Shown: in pieces, positions 52,599 through 61,662 of the stretch | Layout: each line of letters begins with the position of its first letter | How positions within the stretch are numbered: the stretch's first letter is position 1 | Assembly: GCF_030848805.1 (NCBI RefSeq) | Contig: NC_092366.1 | Location: 5,661,724-5,725,723 of the forward strand | Direction: 5' to 3' | DNA length: 64,000 nucleotides | Source of the DNA: Temnothorax longispinosus | Taxonomy: Eukaryota; Arthropoda; Insecta; Hymenoptera; Formicidae | Translations under genes and position numbers: made by a program | The notes under the pieces: generated by a model | The model's database searches: none | The model's input: only the letters and a program-made list of their open reading frames with translations | What the model was told of the DNA's origin: nothing

Positions 52599-53793
52599 TT
52601 CGCCGTGTGCGGCCTCTCTCGCACCGTCCCGCTCGTTCGCCCGCGCCCGTCTCGCTCCTACCTACCCGCGCGCGCGCACGTCTCCTCACGTCCGTCCCCC
52701 TGGGTTGCCTCTGGCGCAGCGCGCACACAGCTGACGTCCTCCGCTCGTCTGGCCTCTGGCCGCCCCGCCGCGCCGCGCCGCTCGGCCAACGCCGTGAAAA
52801 GCAGCGCGCGACGACAACGCGCTCCTCTTTCTCTCTTCTCACTCTATCTCTCTCTCGGCACTCGCGCGTTTCTGCTCCAGCCTCCCTTTTTTTTTCCTCG
52901 AGTTTTCGCGCGGCGCGAAGTTCGCGCCGTACGGCGCACGGAACCAACCGCCGCGGACGACACCGACGCACGAGATATCTTCTCAGCCGGAACTCCTCGA
53001 CGCGCGACGAGACGTTCCCTCGCGAAACGTGTTTTTCCTTCTCGCCGGCCTCTTCCGTCGCCGCCGCCGCCGCCTCTCCCGCACAGTTGCCGTATGTTCT
53101 CGCGATCTTTATCTCTCCTTCTCTCTCACGACTTGTCGACACACTATAACCGCGATCGGAGCTGAGGTTTCCCCTCCCCCCCACCCAGACCCGATATACC
53201 GCAGCACCCCGTGGACGTGGACGTTAACGTCGAACCACCCCCGTGCCCGCTCGCGATTTCCCACCTGCTCGGCGACGGCTCCCTTTCAACCGTCGCATAT
53301 TACCGCGACGACACGACACGACTCATCTTGGAATTTTTCCTTCGGCGATGATCGAACCTCGTCGTAGGTCCGGTTGGATGGTGAGGTGAGCAGCGCCCGT
53401 CGTTTCGGCGCAAGGAAACACGACTACACACTTTCGAACGGCCACCTGGTAGGCGGGGCTTGAACGGAAGAGCCGTCGACCAATCGCGTCGCGCGCAACC
53501 GGATAACGCCGACAGTCGGGACCAAGGACGACCTCGCCGTCCTCGCGCGGTGACGGCCAACGATCGACTGCCCCTGCCCGCCGGCTTTTCCCGTCCCGCG
53601 ACGCGTACCGGCGCCGCCACCTGTCGGCGCGCCGCCGACCTAGCTCTCCTCGCCGACCTCGCGGCGCTCACCGTCGTCGTAACGGCGCGTTTGCACGAGA
53701 GAATCCGGCGCGGGATTTCTCGTGTTTCTCGCCGCGGAATATTCCCCCTCGCACAAACACCCGATAACGTTTGTTTAATTACTTCGTCGCACA
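52599..53793. promoter_or_regulatory. CpG-rich divergent promoter region of ELL and the plus-strand small gene
   Basis: This is a block of very high GC and CpG density, without a convincing TATA box, between the ELL start codon (minus strand) and the first donor of the plus-strand gene (GTGAGT at 53794). Such blocks are typical of broad, TATA-less housekeeping promoters. GGCGGGGC at 53452-53459 resembles a GC box. GCCACCTGGTAG at 53441-53452 agrees with the CTCF core GCCMYCTRSTGG at 11 of 12 positions. Transcription start sites cannot be placed by eye; the ELL 5' UTR and the first plus-strand exon both lie in this block. The GC-rich zone continues about 1.1 kb into ELL intron 1. Confidence 0.6.
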
Positions 53794-54031
53794 GTGAGTG
53801 CTGCGTTAATAACGAGATCTGATGGCGGAGAAGAACAAATGCACGCTCACAGCTGCGGAGTTTATTCGGCGCGCGTGACTGGCTGCTGCTCTCGCGCGAA
53901 CGTTGAACGCGAAGTTAGCCATTAATATTGATTAATATTAAAAGGCGATGTTTTGATATTAAAATCATGAAAATATCAGCGAAATCGATTTTTTTATGCG
54001 ACGAAGCAATTTTTCGTCAATTTTTTTTTAG
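53794..54031 (+). other. Putative first intron (238 bp) of the plus-strand small gene
   Basis: The sequence ACA at 53791-53793 is followed by a perfect GTGAGT donor. At 54021-54031 a run of nine T residues ends in TAG, a strong acceptor. The interval is AT-rich compared with its flanks, as expected of a short insect intron. It would place a non-coding first exon inside the CpG-rich promoter block and a second exon starting at 54032. The model is inferred from splice consensus only. Confidence 0.45.
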
Positions 54032-54217
54032 ATTCTAGCAAATTACGTAAAATTTGTTAAATATCTCCTAGCTAGGAATTTTTCGAATGAACCGCAGTCG
54101 CGTTGGCGTCACTGCCACCTTGACGTAGGAGCTGGTAGGAGCCTGCTGTGTTGTTACGTCTTGATCTGATGGCAAAATAATAAAATTATCTCGTGATTCT
54201 TCGAAACCTGCTTCGAG

Positions 54218-54355
54218 ATGCTGCGAATGGTGGGCTGTGTTGCAAATATAGGTCTTATGGTACACTTGAATGTGATGATAGCCACCGATTGGTGGTATGG
54301 GCAGAGAGATCTGTTCGGTCCATATCCCAGAATACCAGACAAGGACAGGCTGAAG
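54218..54355 (+). CDS. Unidentified small protein, 5' coding exon
   Basis: Codes for 46 residues from ATG at 54218 (G at -3) to DRLK, then a GTAACC donor at 54356 in phase 0. In-frame stops upstream (for example TGA at 54194) limit the start to this ATG or the one three codons later. Residues 2-22 are mostly hydrophobic (VGCVANIGLMVHLNVMIA), compatible with one membrane segment or a mitochondrial anchor. They are followed by DWWYGQRDLFGPYPRIPDKD, rich in aromatic residues and proline. The exon probably starts at 54032 after a strong acceptor; the 186 nt before the ATG contain short upstream ORFs. I do not recognise the protein. The anchor-then-basic-tail layout loosely recalls single-pass mitochondrial assembly factors such as UQCC6, but identity is not established. 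A 109-residue minus-strand ORF over the same DNA has no splice or family support. Confidence 0.5.
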
Positions 54356-54560
54356 GTAACCTTTGCGATTGTTGTAATCTGAAGCTCCTAAGTTCACGTC
54401 ACTCTTCGCCGGAGTTTAGTCGATTTAATTCAAACTTCAGGATTATTTCATTTGAAATTAAAATCTGTCGATATTAATTGTCAGATGAAATCGCCGTGTT
54501 AGTCATTTAAGTGCTTCCGGCATTAGCGACCAAGTCACGATTTGTTATTTATTGTTACAG

Positions 54561-54623
54561 AGAGAAATTGAGTTCGCAAAGGAATGCAGGGAGTTTATCA
54601 AGCCGCCTAAAGCCTGTGTCTAG
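54561..54623 (+). CDS. Unidentified small protein, 3' coding exon
   Basis: After the acceptor ATTGTTACAG at 54551-54560, phase 0 continues the frame of the exon ending at 54355. It adds REIEFAKECREFIKPPKACV and a TAG stop, a charged and probably helical tail with two cysteines. The joined product is 66 residues. The intron is 205 bp, with an acceptable GTAACC donor and good acceptor. Codon phase, splice sites, an in-frame stop and a nearby polyadenylation signal all agree, which is why I prefer this model over the overlapping ORFs. Function is unknown. Together with ELL it forms a head-to-head pair, a common arrangement for broadly expressed genes. Confidence 0.5.
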   Translation, partial: REIEFAKECREFIKPPKACV

Positions 54624-54714
54624 TCTGGATCCGAGGTTAAGGGAACTTCGTTAACTCCACGTGTACAATTGTAGTGAATATGTATGAATATGCGTTCCCA
54701 GGGGAAGATGTAGA

Positions 54715-54720
54715 AATAAA
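54715..54720 (+). terminator. AATAAA polyadenylation signal of the small plus-strand gene
   Basis: A canonical AATAAA lies 92 nt after the TAG stop of the last exon, followed by AT-rich sequence with T-rich runs. This gives a compact 3' UTR of roughly 110-120 nt. Confidence 0.5.
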
Positions 54721-54914
54721 TGTTACATTAATTTATAATAATGTTGCTTGGGTTTTAAATTAGGTTTTAAGAAACTATAAAGAACCTTACAAACAAAATC
54801 CTTTTTATATACTTGATGCCGCAATATTATTGCTTAAATAAATCAATTTCCTGCGACAGTTATGATTTGAAATGGTACAATACTATCGAGGGAGATTTTT
54901 TATGCTTCATTAGT
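54721..54914. other. AT-rich spacer after the small gene
   Basis: No ORF, splice site or repeat of note between the poly(A) signal and the 55-bp hairpin. Confidence 0.6.
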
Positions 54915-55050
54915 TGCTTTCCATTTACATGAAAACTCAGATAATTCTCACTTGTGATGTCATTCTGTCTTTATTATTCATTAATTGCCAAAAAGGATAG
55001 AACGACGTCACAAGTGAGAATTATCTGAGTTTTCATGTAAATGGAAAGCA
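54915..55050 (+). repeat. Near-perfect 55-bp hairpin (foldback element or hairpin RNA)
   Basis: The arms 54915-54969 and 54996-55050 are reverse complements at 52 of 55 positions, separated by a 26-nt AT-rich loop. All three differences are transitions; in a plus-strand transcript two become G-U pairs and one is A-C. The arms begin TGCTTTCCATTTACATG. No clear target-site duplication is visible, though TAG occurs close to both ends. It could be a foldback miniature transposon of recent age, or a source of hairpin-derived small RNAs. The stem is longer than a usual animal microRNA precursor. Confidence 0.85.
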
Positions 55051-55323
55051 CCTAGCGTTTCGGATGTTTTTCTTGAGAAATACCAATTATTATATTGATT
55101 ATTAAATTTTCAGTTTTTGTTTGTAGGGCGACACAAAATCGAATGGTAACTTTATATTTGCGAAAAAACAATTTTAATATTTTACTCACAAAAATATTCT
55201 TGTGTAATCTTAACGGTTCGACGTAGGGGGAGGGGGGGGGGTTAGAATCGTGATATTCTAAAGTGTTTCAGGTTGCGAATTTTTTAATTTAATAATCTGG
55301 TCACTTTACATGAAAAATATTAC
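55051..55323. other. AT-rich spacer with a poly-G run
   Basis: Contains an interrupted G run near 55227-55240 and otherwise featureless AT-rich sequence between the hairpin and the transposon relic. Confidence 0.6.
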
Positions 55324-55327
55324 AAAG

Positions 55328-56097
55328 GCAGAGAGAAGCCTGAGAGAGTTCTTTTTCCCGGCCTTTTTCGTGGGACTGTCGAAAGCCCCTGTACACTACC
55401 GCCAGTACAATCCATTTTCGAAGTTGGTATACTACGTAGCCACGTTCATTTTCCGACCTATCGATAAAACATCATTTTGGTGCGCGTCCGTGCTACATCT
55501 GCGAAATGTAATATATGATACATATTACAATATTATTTAACTAACGCTTGCATGAACATCTAAAAAAAGCGATCATTCGAAGTCAGAGTGTTACGGTTAA
55601 AGTGTGTTACAATATAGGCTGTGTTCCTTTATTCACTGCCAGTACTGAAAATCTATAGTTACGTGACGCAAACTATATATTTTCAGCACTGCCAGTAAAA
55701 AAGAAACACGGGATTAATGTATGTACAAGTATATGCGTCAGTTTTTCTTCTATACATGATCATTTACGGTGTGTTATGATAGAATCGTATCCGCCTTCGG
55801 CTCGTGCGTAAACTCCGCACCCGGGAATTTTCATCTTTACGCACGGCTTACACACCCTATTTTATGTTGCAAGTGCCTGGAAAGTGGTCTATCACACACG
55901 CGTAGCGTGCGTAATGGGGCACTTTCCATGCACGTGTTGCATTTTCTTAACTACTTAACTAGTGGCCGGATCGCCCCTAGTTAGTGGAAGAGTACCAATT
56001 CAATTTCGAAAATGGATATACTGGCGCTAATGTACAGGAGCTTTCGAACGGTCCCATGAAAAAGACCGGGATGGCTTCTCTCCAGGCTTCTCTCTGC
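55328..56097. mobile_element. 770-bp non-autonomous DNA transposon with ~100-bp terminal inverted repeats
   Basis: The left arm (55328-55429) and right arm (55994-56097) are diverged inverted copies, both starting GCAGAGAGAAGCCTG from the outside. Later blocks such as TCGAAAGC, CCTGTACA and CCATTTTCGAA are also conserved. AAAG flanks both ends (55324-55327 and 56098-56101), a candidate 4-bp target-site duplication. No transposase is encoded. The 76-residue ORF starting near 55310 runs across the left end and is fortuitous. The interior holds a further hairpin at 55621-55709. The superfamily is unresolved; divergence of the arms indicates an old copy. Confidence 0.75.
55621..55709. repeat. 89-nt hairpin nested inside the terminal-inverted-repeat element
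   Basis: The arms 55621-55660 and 55671-55709 pair at about 34 of 40 positions around a 10-nt loop. The outer ends are GTGTT and AACAC, and the inner part includes CTGAAAAT and TATAGTT. The size fits either a tiny foldback element inserted in the larger one or a microRNA-like precursor. Mismatches are spread along the stem. Confidence 0.7.
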
Positions 56098-56101
56098 AAA
56101 G

Positions 56102-56716
56102 GATGGAATCCGATGGAATAAAAGGAGGGTCACGGACACGGCCCCGGCGACAGATGGAATAATTTCAGAGGCAAGTAGTTTCGGATAAGTTTATTAGAGT
56201 CCCTGGATTTACCTTCCCCTGAGGCAGCTTATCCCAATAAGAAAGCCATCCTTTTCTACCCCTCGCTCAAACGGTACGCACCGTCTTGATACATCGCAAG
56301 GTTTCACTTTCACTTTCCCTCTCGCTATATTCCATTTTTTTTTTTAAGAGCACCCTTCGGATATGGTACGTTGATCGCAAAACGAGGAACGAGAGAAGTG
56401 CGCGAAAACGGACCGCGGATAAGGAAGTTGCGAAATTAAAGGAATTGTCATATTGAACGTGTGACTCGTTTACTTTGCTCTTAGGACGCCAACCGTAGAA
56501 ACTTCGATACTTTACAGACTCGCTAGAGGCACGATAGCGGCTGCCTGATCGCCCGAGTGTTTATACAGACTCGTTCTCGCGTTTCCGGATTGATTCTACC
56601 AACCTTGAGTTATAACAGGCTTTTCTTATAATTAACTAAATTACGTCCATTATACTATGCATATTGTTCTACGCACTACGCTATTATCTAAAACGAAACA
56701 ATCACTTGCTATTACA
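56102..56716. other. Spacer without recognised gene
   Basis: Mixed composition. A short T run lies at 56336-56346, and an acceptor-like CTCTTAG at about 56480 is followed by a frame that closes within 14 codons. Nothing supported beyond that. Confidence 0.5.
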
Positions 56717-56914
56717 GAGAATTGAATAACGTTGATAGAATCGTCTCTACAAAATTCGACGAGATTTTTCGAAGATCTTCGGATACCGAGCAAGATGCAG
56801 CCGCTACGATTCCTCCTCGCGATGCGAACAACTTTACCATAGGCAACGTGATATTTTTTTTAAAAACATTTACAATGCGGAAGTATATACGACGAAGTAA
56901 CGCAACGCAATAAA
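56717..56914 (+). other. Candidate terminal coding exon, unidentified
   Basis: After the acceptor TGCTATTACAG (56706-56716) one frame stays open for 65 codons (ELNNVDRIVSTKFDEIFRRS...) to a TAA that overlaps an AATAAA signal (CAATAAAG, 56909-56914). The first half has coding-like composition, acidic and basic residues mixed with prolines. The second half is K/R-rich with a hydrophobic IFFLKTF patch. No upstream exon was found, and it is not recognised. It could be an alternative last exon of the small gene at 54.2 kb, a separate gene, or chance. Confidence 0.25.
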
Positions 56915-56937
56915 GTAGTCGTAAAGTTCAGCGGCCG

Positions 56938-56954
56938 TCTCTCTCTCTCTCTCT
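56938..56954. repeat. (CT)n tract
   Basis: About eight CT units just beyond the candidate exon at 56.7-56.9 kb. Confidence 0.85.
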
Positions 56955-58105
56955 GTCTCCGTCTGTCGTTTTTAATATGCTAACACGATGGAAACGAAAC
57001 GTGTATATTGAAACACTTCACAACGATATTTTTCCCCTTTTATGTACAATTATCCCAAGAAGATCGGAATACGTCTATTTTCTGTTTTCACTTTTCTATT
57101 ACACTTTTGTCACAACAAAAGCGTACCTGAAAAATGGAAAATAAGAAGTGACAAGCTATTCCGTCCCTTTTCGAAGAGTGTTTCCTCAGGCAAAAATCGT
57201 TCTGAAAACGATTGGGCTGTGGAAACATTCTCTCATCCGCTTTACTTCTCGCTCAAGCGTATTACCTGCAATACCTGCACATACGTTTACTTGTGTGAGA
57301 CAAAAGAAGAGAATGACAGTCAGAAAAAACACGGCACAGCGCATTGTAACACATGGAGGCAAAAACATGTTGGAACATTGAAATTTTTATAGGGGGAGGG
57401 GGTAATTTTGATGGGATAATGAACATTCGGAAAATCACCGCTCCGTGGCTGTCTCTCGGGATTTCTTCTCGAGATATTTCCCACGTTTCTTCTAGATGTT
57501 CGGTGAAATAGCATTTGCAACAAAGATATAGACAATTTATAATACAACGATAAACAGTCTGTGTATATTTGCAACAAGATATCTTTCCTTAAGCATAATT
57601 TCTCCGAACTGCATGCTCTTTGCCCAATGAACCTTTTAATTTCGAGTTCTTTTTCTTCAGCAAATATATCGTAACCCTTCAATACACGCAACGTCATATA
57701 TTTTTGTAAGTTTTAAATTAAAATCTTATTCAAGCAAAACTACTTATGATTAATTGAAAAATATGAAGAACACAAGAAATGTATTATCTCCTTGATTTTC
57801 AATTCCTTGTAAAAACTAGATTGCTTTTGTAAAAACAAAATAAATTTTAGCTTGATTGAGAAATTTGCAGTTTAAAGGAAACGCGCTTAGCATGAGAGGG
57901 GACATCCTGTATAATAATATAATATGACTCTTAAAATATAATTTGTGTGGTGAAAATGGGCGGAAAAGTACGTTTTTCTCTGAGTTTTAGATATGTTTCA
58001 GAATAGATTCAAATCACTCGAGGAAAGATAAAGTGAAAGTGATGATGGTTCAGAATTATTTTTCGATCGAGCGGGTGAGACAGCAACACGGATCGCGATC
58101 ATGAC

Positions 58106-58166
58106 CATGTATATGTATATGTATATATAATGTATATACACACTTGTAAATATGTATATAATATGT
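58106..58166. repeat. (TATG/TATA)n tract with Pumilio-like word
   Basis: ATGTATATGTATAT repeats, then CACTTGTAAATATGTATA. TGTAAATA and TGTATATA fit the Pumilio consensus UGUANAUA on the plus strand, but within a repeat they may be fortuitous. Confidence 0.8.
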
Positions 58167-59123
58167 GCAGTCGTATGTGCAATATATTCTGTGATTACAC
58201 GATCGAGATGCGATAATATCTTACACGTGCGTGTGTACTGTCGATGCGAAAAAAAAAAGAAAAATTAGATTACAGAGGGTGTTTTTCGGTTGGGCAACGG
58301 CGAACAGACGCTTCGTTCGGTGTCGACGTAACGACGCGAGTGTGACTCGCTATCATGACGATGATGATGACGACGATTGAATGAACAAGGTTCGCACTAA
58401 CGATCTCTCCCTCGTCTCCCGCCGAGTCGGAAACCTCGTGGTCTTCGACCGGGCCGAAATAATTGTGATCGCGCGAGCAAATAATGTCGGTCGATATCCG
58501 AGTAACAAGAATTCTATTTCGTTATATTGCGTTCGCTTACGCAATAGAGAATATTATTGAAGAGGCGAATGAATAAGGAAGAAAAAACGCGTTTATTTAT
58601 AATCTTTCGAGACAATTATTTATAGCGTTCGCTTTGAAATTGAACGTTTTTAGATTTTTTAGAAGACGAATATCTTCGTATATTTTTGAATATCTTTTTT
58701 TATCTCGATGTCTTCATTCACTCACCCCCTTGTCACACTGTATATGTATCATATACAGCGTGTATCAACGTTGTATTACTCGAATAAAGACCAGCAACAA
58801 ATCACAGTTAGTCAAACGAATGCTGTACACGTGCCGGATTTCCACCCCGCGTGATTCCGTCACGCCGTATATGTATACGCCATATGTATACAACTGTATA
58901 TCTAGCTACGACTTAAAATTAATAGTATTTAAACTCTGTCTCTCTGATATAATAATGCGATGATATGGCACGTGGTGTGTGTGTATGCATGTGCGATGAG
59001 ATTCAACGATGATATATAACTCTAATAGGTCCCTCTCTCGATCGTCTCTTTTCTCTATCTCCCTCGTCCATTCGACTACAATGTTTCCCCATTATTACCT
59101 AACTAATCACTCGGGCATTAGCC

Positions 59124-59140
59124 CCTCTCTCTCTCTCTCT
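59124..59140. repeat. (CT)n tract
   Basis: About eight CT units in pyrimidine-rich plus-strand sequence. Confidence 0.85.
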
Positions 59141-61130
59141 CACTCTCGCTCTGATTCCACATTATGTACCACACTTCTCTCTGGAATCCAACCGTATATA
59201 CCTACACTCGATTACTCTCTAAATATATGTATACGAACTCATTGAATATATAAATGTAAATAATAAACAGGCGGGACCGTGTTCTCGCGGCGCGATCAGC
59301 GCTTGGAAATACAGTTGCCCGAGTTTTAATTTTTATTTGTCTAATACACACACGAAGGTCGCCTTTTTAACGTCAACATGACGCGAGAGAGTCTCAGACA
59401 ATCGCACTTACGCTGAATATACGCCGTCAGAACACGGACCTCGACATTGGCCATACGACAGCTAGGATCTCTCACGTTTAGCATTAACACGAAAACGGTT
59501 AACGAATTCATCGTTAGAATCGACAGCTCCTCAACGTATACGAAATAGAATTTTCTTATAACCCAAGGAAGAGATTTTATATATCTTTAACTTTTTTTAT
59601 TCGCTAACTACGTGCGGCACGATATTTAATGGATGATGCGCGATATATCCTTAAAACGAGGCAAGTCGTACTGTATATATGGATCTCTAATATCTAGTTG
59701 AACGGTGCGATTGATGCGAGCCGACATCCTCCGTGAAAATCGCGTCTCACTATGCATTGATGTCACCAGGATTGTCAGGATTGTCAGGAGAGGCAACGCG
59801 CGCTTGCCCGAGCCGCACGATCGCCGTCCGATAGTTGAATCGAGCGAATCGATCAGTGGGACAATACTGGTAATTCGTCCGCGACGATGATGATAATGAT
59901 CGACGATGACAATGATCCGTTTTTCAGAGATGAGAAGCGTAACGACGACGCGTGCGTTCGGAGCTTCGATCGTGTGAATGTGGACTATGTGGAGTCACAC
60001 AAGCGCTATTCCGCATGAATGTGGGTGTGTGAGTGTGTTTTTGTGTGTATGCGATGTGTATTTTGTGTTGTATGGCATTATTTACATATATGTGCGTCCG
60101 GTTCGCTGGAGAACAACGCGTCGGCGCGAGTGAACAAACGAAACGTTAATTATCGATGAAGATTCGGTACTCTAGGATTCTACGCAGATAAATCCTCTTT
60201 GTGTTGAATGTGCGTGTTTCATACTCGGATACAATTGCTTTGGGTCATCTTTGCACGCTCGCGGCTTGCGTAACGGCGACGTGTCATCGAAATCTCTCTC
60301 CCTCTTTCGTTTCCATTCTCCCTTGCTCGAAAAATTTTCTCGACAATAACGGCGCTTTCCGTGGGACGACGAAGCTTGCTTCTTCTCTTCTCGCTCGTTA
60401 GTCGTAATTACCTAATAAATCACGCTGGTGATACGCGCAAAAGTTACGCGTTCCGCGTTTTCGCGCGAGTTTTCATCGTGCCACCCCTCTCGCGCCCTAT
60501 TACGAGTTTACTCTTAATACGCTTTTACTTACGAAACACAAACATCCCGTCTTGTTTTATATATTTATTAGGTACATTACATATGTGTCAATACGATTCT
60601 CAAGCATAGTATTGTCAACAGTTGTGTATATCTTTTTTTTTCTCCTTAATTTCCCTTTGTTACGTGATCTCTCTCTCTTCCCCCTGCTAAAAAAATGTAT
60701 ATCTCGCTTACTTAGCGGTCTGGAGTCTGCCTTGAATTTCTGATCGTGATTCTCTACACTTTCATCGGCGACCGGACGCAAAAGTTTGCGGCGATCCCTT
60801 GGGGATTTCCCTTCAATACAAACGAGAGATAATCCGAGATACTTTACTTTGAATATTTTTTTTACGCTTGAAAGGAACTGTGAAGCAATGATGGATCGAT
60901 TTACAGATGATTCAGATTTCATTCCAAAAAATTAATCATAAACTTTATTTATTTAAAATTGTAATTGTATTTATTTAAATTTGCAATCACTCAGAGAGGA
61001 CTAAGAATGATGTAAAACTATGAAAAATATGTTTTAAGAAAGGCAAACCCGTAAAATTATAGTAATTATAGTATAGTATGTTAAACTAAACATATATGGT
61101 TTAATCGTAAATTACGTAATTTTTTTCAGA

Positions 61131-61398
61131 GCTTTGGTTTTTCGAGTGGATTCTTTTTTATCAGCACCGTGTCATGTGTAATCGTTCACTGAATTTCCGA
61201 ATTTTTGTCGTTATGCGCTACATACTTTTGCGTCCTGTAATTTCGCGTCAATATCTCCTTGCAGCTGGTAATATCGTGGCTGAAGAGTTACGATTTGTCA
61301 ATGCGGTACACAGGATGTTCCAAGTTTCGCCCATCTACGGATTCTCCGATCAATTTCGAGTATTCTTCCTTAAACGAAAAGTGTCAAGGCAGCGATAA
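61131..61398 (+). other. Candidate terminal exon, unidentified
   Basis: A strong acceptor (TAATTTTTTTCAG) ending at 61130 is followed by a frame open for 88 codons to TAA at 61396-61398. Residues are hydrophobic and basic (FRIFVVMRYILLRP, then LLAAGNIVAEELRFVNAVHRMF). There is no known homologue in mind and no upstream exon. Long chance ORFs of this size are expected in 64 kb, so it is a weak call. Confidence 0.15.
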
Positions 61399-61642
61399 GT
61401 TTTAAACTGTAACGTGATAAAAAGTCTAAGAATTTCAACGAGCAGTAGAGATGACGGACCTTCTTTATTTAATTCGAAGGAAATTTTACTTTCACGGTAT
61501 TTTAATTTACGGCTTAGACGTATTTAACATTAGAAAGTTGTGAAAAAGGATAAAACTTTCGTTAAGGAGAAATCAACTGCGAATTGGCCACAGAATCGAT
61601 AGATGAAGGGAAGTGGAGGCGAATCTGGATCACTCTGTACAT

Positions 61643-61662
61643 AATATATATATATATATATA
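61643..61662. repeat. (TA)n microsatellite
   Basis: About ten TA units. Confidence 0.9.

Noticed and set aside
52456..53184. 242- and 226-residue ORFs overlapping ELL exon 1 and its 5' region
   Set aside because: They use other frames or the other strand of the CpG-rich promoter. The ELL frame is the one with homology and a matching donor.
54068..54397. 109-residue minus-strand ORF over the small gene
   Set aside because: The plus-strand model has matching splice sites, phase, stop and poly(A) signal; this ORF has none.
59350..59588. About 80-codon minus-strand open frame with a GTAAGT site inside (MANVEVRVLTAYIQ before it)
   Set aside because: The peptide is unrecognised, no acceptor pairs with it convincingly, and similar open stretches are expected by chance.
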